6,774 nt of DNA from Propionibacteriaceae bacterium (GCA_031268065.1 JAIRXX010000084.1:1-6774), one strand, 5' to 3'. Positions 1 to 6,565 are shown, numbered from the stretch's first letter. Notes: generated from the letters alone by a model not told the origin. Program-made: numbers and translations.

Positions 1-1143
1 GGCTGTCCAAACTTCGGGATCGTAATCCGGCTCTAGCTCGGGGATTTCAATCGGATCAGGGGCGATTCTGGGTGGCTGGCCATACTCGCGCACGGGATTT
101 GGAGGTCCGGCCATCCCGCCGTCGTTGACGAAATTCAGCGCCTCGTACGGGGCGAGTATCCCCCAGCCCAGAGCGTTGCTGTGGCTGGCGCTGCTGCGCG
201 AAGCCGTGGCCAGCAGCCGGTATTTCCAGTCGATTGGGCTCTCGTCGGGGTAGGCAGCCGCAATAAGCGCCGCCGCACCGGCAACGTAGCCGGTCGCCAG
301 CGCCGTGCTCGGCTCGCTGGCGGGGACTTCGCAGTCACCTTTGCCGACAGCAGTCAACACGTTCTGGCCGGGGGCGGCCAATTCCACATGCGGGTTGGCG
401 ATGGTCGCCCCCGCCTGGTGATAGCCCTGCCCGTCCACGGCTGTGACCGAGATGACAGGATTGCTGGCCCCGCTCGGCTTCCCGGTCTGGGCATAGCCGG
501 ACGGGTAGGTCAGCGTGCCGTCGGGAACTTCCTGGCTGACATTCCCGGCGGCGGCCACGATCAAAGCCTTGCCCCTGGCCCGCTCCACGGCCCGCTCCAG
601 CCGCTTGTGCGTATCCAGCGGGAAAGCCTGCGGGACGACGATGACCTGTGCCCCGTGGTCGAGCGCCCATTCCATGCCTTCGGCGGCCAGCTCGGAATCA
701 GGCGCCTGGGCGTCGTCCGCCAAGGACTCATAGACCCGGACTGGCATGATCCGCGCGTCCGGCGCTATCCCGCGCACCCCGGACTCCCCCTCGACCGGGC
801 GGGCCGCGACCAACCCGGCAACCGCCGTGCCCAAGATGGCGGCGTCCCGGTCCGCCCTCCCGGAGACGAAAGCCTTCCCAGCGACCAGCGCGTCCTTGAA
901 ATGGGGATTGTCCCCGCTCACGCCAGAGTCCACGACCGCGACGACAACCCCTTTCCCGGTACGCGCGTCCTTGCCGGTGGAAACCCTGTTCGCGGCGGCT
1001 ATCCCAAGCTGCTCCAGCGCTTGCGGCTGCTCGTTGATCAACTCGCCAAGGCAGGTGTCCTCCGGCTCATCCGCGCTGGCCGGGACGCCGCCGCCGACCC
1101 CGAGAATCAGCAGTGCGCCGATGACTGCCGTGAACCTTCTCAA
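1..1143 (-). CDS. mycP: Mycosin (subtilisin-like, S8) of a type VII secretion system; apparent pseudoprotease; partial, C-terminus off the window
   Basis: The 381 visible codons read without a stop from TTG 1143 to position 1. A signal peptide is clear: MRRF, then a hydrophobic stretch at about 6-20 and a likely cut after ASA (22-24). The mature part has subtilisin/mycosin blocks in order: VVDSG with Asp72, LGTAVAG (104-110), GIAPDARI (125-132), AAAGN with Asn201, ELAAPG (254-259) and STALATGYVAGAAAL (279-293). In active mycosins the second block is HGTxVAG and the last is GTSxAAxxVSG; here the His position is Leu104 (codon 834-832) and the Ser position is Ala281 (codon 303-301). Asp and the oxyanion Asn remain. 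C31 and C271 are the only visible cysteines and may form a disulfide. A Pro/acidic tail follows from about 345, and the expected C-terminal membrane helix is not in view. Mycosins sit on the periplasmic face of the ESX complex and help hold it together. The TTG overlaps the eccB stop by 4 nt and puts the signal peptide at the N-terminus. An in-frame ATG at 1212 would bury it behind 23 residues. Family assignment is firm; inactivity is inferred from the residues. Confidence 0.93.
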   Translation of the reverse strand, partial: MRRFTAVIGALLILGVGGGVPASADEPEDTCLGELINEQPQALEQLGIAAANRVSTGKDARTGKGVVVAVVDSGVSGDNPHFKDALVAGKAFVSGRADRDAAILGTAVAGLVAARPVEGESGVRGIAPDARIMPVRVYESLADDAQAPDSELAAEGMEWALDHGAQVIVVPQAFPLDTHKRLERAVERARGKALIVAAAGNVSQEVPDGTLTYPSGYAQTGKPSGASNPVISVTAVDGQGYHQAGATIANPHVELAAPGQNVLTAVGKGDCEVPASEPSTALATGYVAGAAALIAAAYPDESPIDWKYRLLATASRSSASHSNALGWGILAPYEALNFVNDGGMAGPPNPVREYGQPPRIAPDPIEIPELEPDYDPEVWTA

Positions 1144-2486
1144 GACTCCGCCGCCGCCCGCGCCGCCGCATTCGTCAATTCGACCTCCGCCGCTGGGACC
1201 AGCGAGACCCATGCCCCCGGAACGACAACAACGTCGGCCTCGGAATAGCCGAACCGGCCAAGCGTGTCTCTCGGGTCGTCCCCAAGGCTGAACGCCTGCC
1301 CGGAATCGGTGACCAGCCGCACAGCGCCGATGCTCCCGCTCGATGCCCTGATCAAAGCGCCATAACCGCCCGACACCGCCACCGGGAGGGTATTTTCCGC
1401 CACTTGGCCTGGAGGCAATTCAGCCAGCGACACAGTGGGGACTTGATCGCTGACCGACAGCGTGGCACAAGGCATGTTCGCCAAGTCCACCTCCTCGGCG
1501 GGCAATTGCGCCGGCCAGTCTTTGGGCAGCGCGGGATGGTTCTCGTCAATCTCGATACTGCCGACCACTATCTCGTTGGAAGACGCCTCCACCGGTTTTG
1601 CGGCAGAATCCAGGTTCAATTCCAACACTTGGGCCTGAAAATCGCTGAGCCGGGACATTTTCTGGTCGTCCACCACGACAAAAAACTGGTCCGCGCTGTT
1701 GATCTGGTCCGTGATCTGGACCAGCGAACCGACGTGCAGCCCGACGAGCCGTTTCGGGAACCCGGCCACCGGACGGCCATCGTCGGCAAGTTGGATTTTC
1801 TTCAGGTCCGACCCGTGCTCGAACAGATTCAGCCAAGCGGCGCTCACCTCGTGCTCTGCGTGCTGGCTGTCGAGGAAAAGCCGCCGGTAAACGTCGCCGT
1901 CGTTGATCTGGTATTTCATGCCGCCAACGATCAAATAGCGCTGTGACCCATTGGCGACCACAGCCATGCCGGTGGCCGACAAACCCTCCGCGCTGGCGGC
2001 GACCCAGGTCTGGTCGCGCTCATCGGCCCCGGCGCAGGATATCCAGGTGTCGCCCCGCAATTGCTCCACCGGGGGTATGTCGTCCGGGGCGCCCGGAATG
2101 CCGATCTCCCTGCCCCTCGGTTTTCCCTCCAGCACCGCCGAGCCGACCCTGACCGGCTGAAACGCCCCCGGCTCGCTCATCAGCCGGGCCGAGGTGATGT
2201 TGGACACCGGGTAGAGCGTGCCCCTCATGGTGAAATACCTTGCCCCGGTGTCGGTGTCCACACTGAGCTTGTTGTCCTCCCAGCCTTCGGGAAGCGTGGG
2301 CGCGAATTTGGCCATCACCACACCGACCACCGCTATCACGGCGGTCAGCACCACCCCGATCACCAGCGGGTAGACGAAACCCCTCGGCTCAAGCTCGCGC
2401 CCGCCTGGGGTGCCGGACATGAAAGCGGTCACCAGCCGCCTGCGGTTGTAGCGCTGCGCCTCGACGACATCCTTGTTGGACGGCAT
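1140..2486 (-). CDS. eccB: EccB, type VII secretion membrane/periplasmic core component
   Basis: The 448-residue protein has the EccB plan. A short cytoplasmic N-terminus holds the QRYNRRRLVTAF motif (11-22), followed by one transmembrane helix at about 38-60 and a large extracytoplasmic domain. The most diagnostic block is RYFTMRGTLYPVSNITSARL (83-102), which matches the EccB pattern of a 'LYPVxNxTSARL' repeat element. Further blocks are RYLIVGGMKYQI (183-194), GGYGALIR (373-380) and GAWVSLVPA (424-432). Only two cysteines occur, C151 and C340, a pair expected to bridge in the periplasmic domain. Its length is slightly below that of mycobacterial EccB proteins. Known role: in ESX complexes EccB spans the inner membrane once and its periplasmic domains multimerise beneath the mycosin cap. 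ATG 2486 is the start: it shares one base with the upstream eccD stop (TGATG) and has a GGGGAG ribosome site 7 nt upstream. The stop overlaps the mycosin start. I see no anomaly in the gene. Confidence 0.95.
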   Translation of the reverse strand: MPSNKDVVEAQRYNRRRLVTAFMSGTPGGRELEPRGFVYPLVIGVVLTAVIAVVGVVMAKFAPTLPEGWEDNKLSVDTDTGARYFTMRGTLYPVSNITSARLMSEPGAFQPVRVGSAVLEGKPRGREIGIPGAPDDIPPVEQLRGDTWISCAGADERDQTWVAASAEGLSATGMAVVANGSQRYLIVGGMKYQINDGDVYRRLFLDSQHAEHEVSAAWLNLFEHGSDLKKIQLADDGRPVAGFPKRLVGLHVGSLVQITDQINSADQFFVVVDDQKMSRLSDFQAQVLELNLDSAAKPVEASSNEIVVGSIEIDENHPALPKDWPAQLPAEEVDLANMPCATLSVSDQVPTVSLAELPPGQVAENTLPVAVSGGYGALIRASSGSIGAVRLVTDSGQAFSLGDDPRDTLGRFGYSEADVVVVPGAWVSLVPAAEVELTNAAARAAAES

Positions 2487-3799
2487 CAGACCACTCCCCA
2501 GACCAGCGCCGCCAGCGGCAACACAGCGACCAGCGCGATCACCTGGGCGGTGTCCGCCATCCGGTTCAACACTGGCCGCAGCTTGACCGAGATCACATTG
2601 TTGGCCAGCACCAGCGCCGCGACACCGATGGTCACCCCAATGACGGCAGGCATGAAACCCGGATTGGCCATAGCGGCGGTCAATCCGGCAAGCGCCACCG
2701 TCAGCATTCCCGAGACCAAGCCCACGAGCACCTCATAACGCCCGTACAGGCTGCGGGTGCCCAGCAACAGCGACAGCCCGACGCAGATCATGAAAACAGC
2801 CCCGAGGGGAGTACCCGCGATGATCGGAGCGCAGACCACGGTGACCAGGCCTCCGGACACCCGCAGGGCAACCATCAAAGCGCCGCCGTTGCGGACCTGG
2901 CCCGCCAGCGCCTCGCCTGGGACCGGATCTTGCGACGAAATCGAGAGCGCGTCGATCCGGGCCGGAATCTGGGCCAAGCCGACCCAGGCGGCCAGCACGG
3001 TTATCGCGGTGACAAGGGTGACGATGGCTGTGGCGACCTGGACCGGACCTAGCCGGACTAGCCCGACGAGGCAGCCGTAGCCACTCATCGAAAGCCCGAC
3101 CAGCGCCGGGGCGAAAGCACACACGCGGCTCTCGCCGCGCAGCGTTATGGCAGCGGCGGACCCCAGCAGCACCCCGAACCCGGCAAGCATGATTCGCGGC
3201 TCGACGGCGAGGCCGGGCAAGATGTTAAAACCGCCTACCCCGGCTAGACAGCAACAAGCCATCACCAATGAGACAGCCGGACCGGGCGCCGGGATGCGGG
3301 CCACAACGGCGGCGCCGAGAGCCACAGTAGCCGCGCCCACGAAGCCTGCCACCGCCACGATGAGCGGAGGCAGGCCGGACATGAACAGCATCGCGCTGGC
3401 CAAGGCCAGCAGGCTGGCCGCCGAGTAGGCCGAGAGTTGAACGGAGTCGCCCCGCGTCCACTGCGTCCTAGTGGATTCGACCGCTTTCCCGACAGCCTCG
3501 ACCAGATCGTCGTAACGGTCGTCGCTGGCGGCTGTCCCCGCCAATTCGAGGGTGAGCAGCGAGCCTGCCCTGACCCGTTGCTCAGCCAGGGACAGGCCCT
3601 GGTCGAGGTTGACGCCGTTGTGGGTGATCAGCCGGAAACCTTGGGAGACGTAATTCGCGGTGAGCCTGCCGAATTCGTCAACGACGCCAGGCAGTATTTC
3701 CGCCAGCGGGATGGCCGACGGCACGGCGAAATCCATTTTCCGCCCGGAGAAGGACACCGTGATCGGGATGATCGCCGTCTGCGTCGTGTTAGTAGCCAT
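2486..3799 (-). CDS. eccD: EccD, type VII secretion channel/vestibule protein (copy adjacent to eccB)
   Basis: The 437-residue protein has a soluble N-terminus of about 120 residues followed by about 11 predicted membrane helices. By eye these lie near 123-141, 145-167, 175-195, 203-220, 227-248, 253-276, 315-332, 333-348, 356-377, 381-400 and 416-437. Residues 11-88 fit the ubiquitin-like fold of EccD/YukD proteins: a strand ITVSFSGRKMDFAVP, a helix PLAEILPGVVDEF, then a turn near ITHNGVNLDQ and a final strand LLTLEL. The cytoplasmic loop at about 277-305 between helices 6 and 7, starting PARIDAL, is in the position usual for EccD. Known role: EccD forms the membrane-embedded vestibule of the ESX complex, with two copies per protomer. 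ATG 3799 lies 11 nt inside the end of the RDD-FHA gene. Its ribosome site is weak (GAGCAGGG directly before ATG), so coupling to upstream translation is likely. It is much closer to a standard EccD N-terminus than the paralogue at 6337-5021. Confidence 0.9.
   Translation of the reverse strand: MATNTTQTAIIPITVSFSGRKMDFAVPSAIPLAEILPGVVDEFGRLTANYVSQGFRLITHNGVNLDQGLSLAEQRVRAGSLLTLELAGTAASDDRYDDLVEAVGKAVESTRTQWTRGDSVQLSAYSAASLLALASAMLFMSGLPPLIVAVAGFVGAATVALGAAVVARIPAPGPAVSLVMACCCLAGVGGFNILPGLAVEPRIMLAGFGVLLGSAAAITLRGESRVCAFAPALVGLSMSGYGCLVGLVRLGPVQVATAIVTLVTAITVLAAWVGLAQIPARIDALSISSQDPVPGEALAGQVRNGGALMVALRVSGGLVTVVCAPIIAGTPLGAVFMICVGLSLLLGTRSLYGRYEVLVGLVSGMLTVALAGLTAAMANPGFMPAVIGVTIGVAALVLANNVISVKLRPVLNRMADTAQVIALVAVLPLAALVWGVV
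2494..2499 (-). promoter_or_regulatory. Ribosome binding site of eccB
   Basis: Read on the minus strand this is GGGGAG, 7 nt before ATG 2486. It lies inside the 3' end of the upstream eccD gene, as expected for a translationally coupled pair sharing TGATG. Confidence 0.7.
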
Positions 3800-5024
3800 G
3801 CCCTGCTCGCGTTTCTGCCAAAGTCAACTGTACTGTGCGTTCCCCCAGGCCCAGCCGGGAGCCAGCGGGGAGGTAGATGCGGCGTCCGCGCTCCAGCAAT
3901 TCCCTGCCGCCCTCGCCGATCAGATAGGTGCCGTTGGCTGAGAAAGAATCTTCCACCCAGATTCCGTTCCCATCCGCTCCGATGCGCAGGTGGGTGCGCG
4001 AGATGGATGCGCTGGGGTCGGTGACTCTGATTGGGATTTCGCCCAAGCCGGGTTGCAGGCTCGGCTCCCGCCCGAGCACCGCCACCTTGTCAGCAGGGAT
4101 GCTCTCCCCGCTGTCGAAGGTGATCCAGACGACTGGGCCGACTTGCCCGGCGCCAGGCGGCGGACCCGGCAGGGGATTAGCTGGCACGAGTGGGGCTGGG
4201 GGCGGCGCGACGACAAAACGCGAGCCGGTCTCGGGTCGGACTGCGGCACCGGTGGCTGGCTCAAAGAGCGAACGTTTCGGCTGCAACGGCGCGGGCAACT
4301 CGTGAGCTGGCTCCGGTTGGGCGGCGTCTGCCTGGGCAGGCTCGGCGGTGGCCTGGGGCGGTTGCGTGCTGACCGGTTCGGGCAGCGGCGGTGTTGGACC
4401 CGCCTGTTCAAAGCCCGGCTGCCGGGGCGGCAAAGGTTGCGGGGCAGCGAACGCCGCCTGCTGCTGGGATGCCTGCGGAATCACGAATGCAGGTTGCCGC
4501 TGCTCTGGCTGCGAAGCCGGGAACGCCTGCTGCTGCGCCAGTTGGAGAGTCGGAACTGCTCCGGGCGCGACAGCCGCGAGGCGGCCATAGACGTCTAACG
4601 GCTGAGCTGGCTGCCTGGGACGCTCGCGCAGGTCGCAGACCACGATGCCAGCCAGCCGGTCCATCCAGTCTTGGCCTTCCTTCGAGGCCAGCAGCGAAAT
4701 CAAAGGTCCGACAACTGTCAATTGGAGCAGGCCAAACAGCGCGGCGCGGACCAGTTGCGCCTTCAGCCCCGGAGCATGATCCGTCCCGGCTTGCACTGCG
4801 GCTGTCTTCGTCAGGTACGCGCCGGGGCTTCGCCCGGTCCGGGCGCGGAAGAGGGTGAGCACCGCGTACAGCTCGACTGCGACGATGGCAGGCAAAATCC
4901 AGGAGCGGGTGAAGAGCATGCTCACCGCGGACAGGCCAGCCAGCACGGCCAGGTCTGCCAGATAGCTGGCCAAGCGGAGCTGGGCGGAGGCCGGGGCAAG
5001 AGTTTTAGCTGGCAACTGGGTCAC
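3789..5024 (-). CDS. RDD-domain membrane protein with a C-terminal FHA (phosphothreonine-binding) domain
   Basis: The 411-residue protein has three parts. Residues 10-133 form an RDD membrane domain with helices near 17-38, 42-59 and 94-113. It keeps the Arg and two Asp that name the family (R17, D24, D122 in WMDRLAG) and the RTGRSPGAYLT loop (62-72). Residues about 134-297 are a Pro/Gln/Ala-rich, probably disordered linker. Residues about 298-405 form an FHA domain with its binding signature intact: G318-R319, S342-R343-x-H345 and N364-G365-T366. The FHA should therefore still bind phosphothreonine peptides, and topology places it in the cytoplasm. Its position between two eccD genes, overlapping both (4 nt and 11 nt), argues for a role in the secretion complex. 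Candidate roles are docking a Ser/Thr-kinase-phosphorylated partner or gating assembly; these are inference. The start is GTG 5024, with GGAGG 8 nt upstream. I know no standard Ecc name for it. Confidence 0.9.
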   Translation of the reverse strand: MTQLPAKTLAPASAQLRLASYLADLAVLAGLSAVSMLFTRSWILPAIVAVELYAVLTLFRARTGRSPGAYLTKTAAVQAGTDHAPGLKAQLVRAALFGLLQLTVVGPLISLLASKEGQDWMDRLAGIVVCDLRERPRQPAQPLDVYGRLAAVAPGAVPTLQLAQQQAFPASQPEQRQPAFVIPQASQQQAAFAAPQPLPPRQPGFEQAGPTPPLPEPVSTQPPQATAEPAQADAAQPEPAHELPAPLQPKRSLFEPATGAAVRPETGSRFVVAPPPAPLVPANPLPGPPPGAGQVGPVVWITFDSGESIPADKVAVLGREPSLQPGLGEIPIRVTDPSASISRTHLRIGADGNGIWVEDSFSANGTYLIGEGGRELLERGRRIYLPAGSRLGLGERTVQLTLAETRAGHGY

Positions 5025-6337
5025 GACGTTGACCTCCAGATGATTTCGAAGAAGCCCGCTGCCAGTGCTCCGGCTGGGAGCACGAGGACCATCCCCGCGC
5101 CGCGCAGGGCGTCAGAGAGCATTCCCAGCCGTGCGGCGCCGTTCTCATTGGCCTCCACACAGGAGGCCAGGAAACAGACGGCGGCCAGCCCGACCAGAAT
5201 TCCGAAGCCCAGCGGCCCGCTCCCCAACACCAGCCAGACCGATGCTCCGCAGATGACAGCCGCGCCGATGCGGGGGGCGATCCGCGCGAGGTGGGAAGTG
5301 GTGGGATTGACGAAGCAAAGAGACGCCAGCGAGCAGAGCAGTGTCGCCATCCCGGCCCAGCCTTCCAGCGAGGAAAAGCCCGCCCCGAAGGCGACGAAAG
5401 GCGCCATCGCCCCCGACAGCAGCACCGAGCCGATGATCACGGCGTCCAGGATGTCTTGGGCGTCGTTCAACGTCCGCCGGACCCTGGCATCGGTGATCTG
5501 GGCCGGATGCTCGACGGCTGGCACCCGCAGAGTCGGCGCGAAAGTGGTCAGCAGCGGCATGTCCACAAGCTGGGCGTCGGGGATTCGCAACACGTACTCC
5601 GGGGCCACGTTGACCGCCAGCGCCGCCAACGCCAGCAGAACCGGCGACATGACGGCTATCCCCCAGCCGAGCGCAGCCGCCAGCGAGCTGAGCAGCGCCA
5701 ACGCGGCCCAGAACAGCATCGCCGCGAGATTCGCGCCCCGGCGGCGCCATAGCCAGGCCGCCAGCGCGACGCAAAACGCGGCACAGCACACCAGCGGGGC
5801 GCAAATCCGCCAGAGGTAGGGATTCGACGGGTCCAGAAAGGCCAAAGCCGTCGCCCCGGCCAGCAGCGGCAGGGTAACCGCGCCCCAGGGACGGAGGATC
5901 GAGTGGGCGAAGAAAACCAGGCTCGCCACGGTCAGCAGGGACAGCGCGGCCAGCCCATACCGGGTCAGCCCGTCGAGGGCGATGGCGCCGGATAGCCCCG
6001 CTGCGAGCACGGCGTCCGCCGTCACCGCGAACATGCTGGTGCCGACTGCCGCGACCGCCTGGCGCAGGCCGGAACTTTGCGCCTTGGCGATCTGCGCCGC
6101 CTCCTGGGAGGCTTTGGTGTCGGCGACGGCCAGCAGCACTCCGAGGGGCAGGTCACCGCCTATCACCGAAGCCGGGTCCACTGCGGTGCCGTCCGAGAGC
6201 GTAACCAGGAGGCGTCCGGCAGACGTGTCGATCTGCAGCATGGCGAGCAATCCGGCGACAGTCGTCCCAGCCGGAACCGCGACGTCGTTGCGCTCTCCGC
6301 CCCAGGACACCGTTGCGGTAGCCATCGCCAGAGCCAC
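5021..6337 (-). CDS. eccD: Second, diverged EccD-like type VII secretion membrane protein
   Basis: This 438-residue protein has the EccD plan. A small ubiquitin-like N-terminal domain spans about 6-74: strand ATVSWGG, VPAGTTVAGLLAML helix, LLVTLSDG, LGVLLAV. A helical linker with few hydrophobics (75-100) follows, then about 11 hydrophobic helices from about 104 to 430. A long cytoplasmic loop at 247-297 contains APEYVLRIPDAQLVDMPLL, comparable to the helix 6-7 loop of EccD proteins. It shares only the architecture, not obvious sequence, with the EccD at 3799-2486, and its ubiquitin-like part is shorter. Known: ESX complexes use EccD dimers, so two paralogues could fill the two positions. It is first in the leftward operon. 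Start choice: the reading frame opens at TTG 6358, but GGAGG (6349-6345) sits 7 nt before GTG 6337, so GTG is preferred; ATG 6325 is too far from the site. It could also be called an EccD-family protein of unknown specific role. Confidence 0.83.
   Translation of the reverse strand: MALAMATATVSWGGERNDVAVPAGTTVAGLLAMLQIDTSAGRLLVTLSDGTAVDPASVIGGDLPLGVLLAVADTKASQEAAQIAKAQSSGLRQAVAAVGTSMFAVTADAVLAAGLSGAIALDGLTRYGLAALSLLTVASLVFFAHSILRPWGAVTLPLLAGATALAFLDPSNPYLWRICAPLVCCAAFCVALAAWLWRRRGANLAAMLFWAALALLSSLAAALGWGIAVMSPVLLALAALAVNVAPEYVLRIPDAQLVDMPLLTTFAPTLRVPAVEHPAQITDARVRRTLNDAQDILDAVIIGSVLLSGAMAPFVAFGAGFSSLEGWAGMATLLCSLASLCFVNPTTSHLARIAPRIGAAVICGASVWLVLGSGPLGFGILVGLAAVCFLASCVEANENGAARLGMLSDALRGAGMVLVLPAGALAAGFFEIIWRSTS
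5033..5037 (-). promoter_or_regulatory. Ribosome binding site of the RDD-FHA gene, supporting a GTG start
   Basis: GGAGG on the minus strand lies 8 nt before GTG 5024. It is a full-strength site inside the end of the upstream eccD-like gene, and it fixes the GTG that overlaps the TGA stop (GTGA). Confidence 0.75.
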
Positions 6338-6344
6338 AGTGCCA

Positions 6345-6349
6345 CCTCC
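6345..6349 (-). promoter_or_regulatory. Ribosome binding site that decides the eccD-like start at GTG 6337
   Basis: GGAGG on the minus strand is followed after 7 nt by GTG 6337. A TTG start at 6358 would put this site inside the coding region and leave only a purine-poor leader, so GTG is chosen. Confidence 0.75.
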
Positions 6350-6372
6350 AGATCCCAAAAAGCTTAGCTGAG

Positions 6373-6378
6373 AGTCTA
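6373..6378 (-). promoter_or_regulatory. Candidate -10 box of the leftward operon
   Basis: TAGACT on the minus strand fits the actinobacterial TANNNT -10 pattern. It would place transcription start near 6366, giving a leader of about 29 nt before GTG 6337. I find no convincing -35 at the right spacing, so this is only a candidate. Confidence 0.28.
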
Positions 6379-6431
6379 GCGGCCACAGGGAACCTCCCGC
6401 CGCCGCGCAGCTTCGCGGACAATTTGACTAG

Positions 6432-6442
6432 GGACACGGTCC
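6432..6442. repeat. Short dyad GGAC-ACG-GTCC
   Basis: A perfect 4-bp inverted repeat with a 3-nt centre, just after the TTGACT hexamer. It is too short to be significant alone, but it shares its half-site with the dyad at 6506-6518. Confidence 0.25.
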
Positions 6443-6490
6443 AATACCCCTTCGCATACCCGCACCGGTCAACGCCGAAGTTTTCCACAG

Positions 6491-6518
6491 CCGTCCGAGA
6501 CGGGTGTCCGGGCTGGAC
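6491..6518. repeat. Two adjacent small inverted repeats upstream of the eccC -10 box
   Basis: CCGTC-CGA-GACGG (6491-6503) and GTCC-GGGCT-GGAC (6506-6518) lie back to back and end 2 nt before the TAGAAT box. The location suits an operator or a -35-region binding site. In GC-rich DNA, stems of 4-5 bp also arise by chance. Confidence 0.3.
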
Positions 6519-6520
6519 GC

Positions 6521-6526
6521 TAGAAT
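6521..6526 (+). promoter_or_regulatory. Candidate -10 box of eccC
   Basis: TAGAAT fits the actinobacterial TANNNT -10 consensus. It predicts a start near 6533 and a leader of about 33 nt before GTG 6566. No good -35 is present 16-19 nt upstream, which is common for actinobacterial promoters or may indicate activator dependence. Confidence 0.38.
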
Positions 6527-6555
6527 CGGTTCCGAACAGCGCCCCCGACATTCCT

Positions 6556-6560
6556 GGGAG
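6556..6560 (+). promoter_or_regulatory. Ribosome binding site of eccC
   Basis: GGGAG lies 5 nt before GTG 6566. It supports that GTG rather than the internal ATG codons, which begin about 40 codons later, inside the conserved membrane segment. Confidence 0.7.
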
Positions 6561-6565
6561 ATCAG

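Larger units (their letters stand above)
6338..6565. promoter_or_regulatory. Divergent intergenic region between eccC and the leftward ESX operon
   Basis: This is the only non-coding stretch in the window (228 bp) and must hold the promoters for both transcription units. It contains -10-like boxes pointing each way (TAGACT leftward, TAGAAT rightward), a TTGACT hexamer at 6424-6429 with no matching -10, and several short dyads built on GGAC/GTCC. I see no tRNA, terminator or mobile-element end in it. Confidence 0.6.

Noticed and set aside
1..1143. Loss of catalytic residues explained by a frameshift or assembly error
   Set aside because: All 381 codons are in one frame and motifs before, between and after the changed positions are intact. 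Two independent in-frame substitutions, one needing more than one base change, are not what a read error would give.
181..1248. Long plus-strand open frame (355 codons) opposite the mycosin gene
   Set aside because: It is antisense to a clear mycosin with recognisable motifs, its protein is Arg/Gly/Asp-rich without domains, and GC-rich genes often leave such open antisense frames.
2061..2738. Plus-strand frame of 225 codons across the eccB/eccD junction
   Set aside because: It shows no family motif, is His/Arg/Thr-rich, and lies opposite two well-supported genes.
5145..5804. Minus-strand frame of 219 codons inside the eccD-like gene
   Set aside because: It is an alternative frame of the same strand, Arg/Gly-rich, with no membrane segments or motifs. 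The overlapping frame encodes about 11 helices.
4671..5819. Plus-strand frame of 382 codons opposite the RDD-FHA and eccD-like genes
   Set aside because: It is a low-complexity Ala/Ser/Arg composition antisense to two membrane proteins with clear architecture, so it is a codon-bias shadow.
6424..6429. TTGACT as a -35 element for eccC
   Set aside because: No TANNNT box lies 16-19 nt downstream, and the good TAGAAT box is about 90 nt away.
6481..6490. DnaA-box-like TTTTCCACAG in the intergenic region
   Set aside because: It is a single site with one mismatch to TTATCCACA, and there is no box cluster or replication gene nearby.
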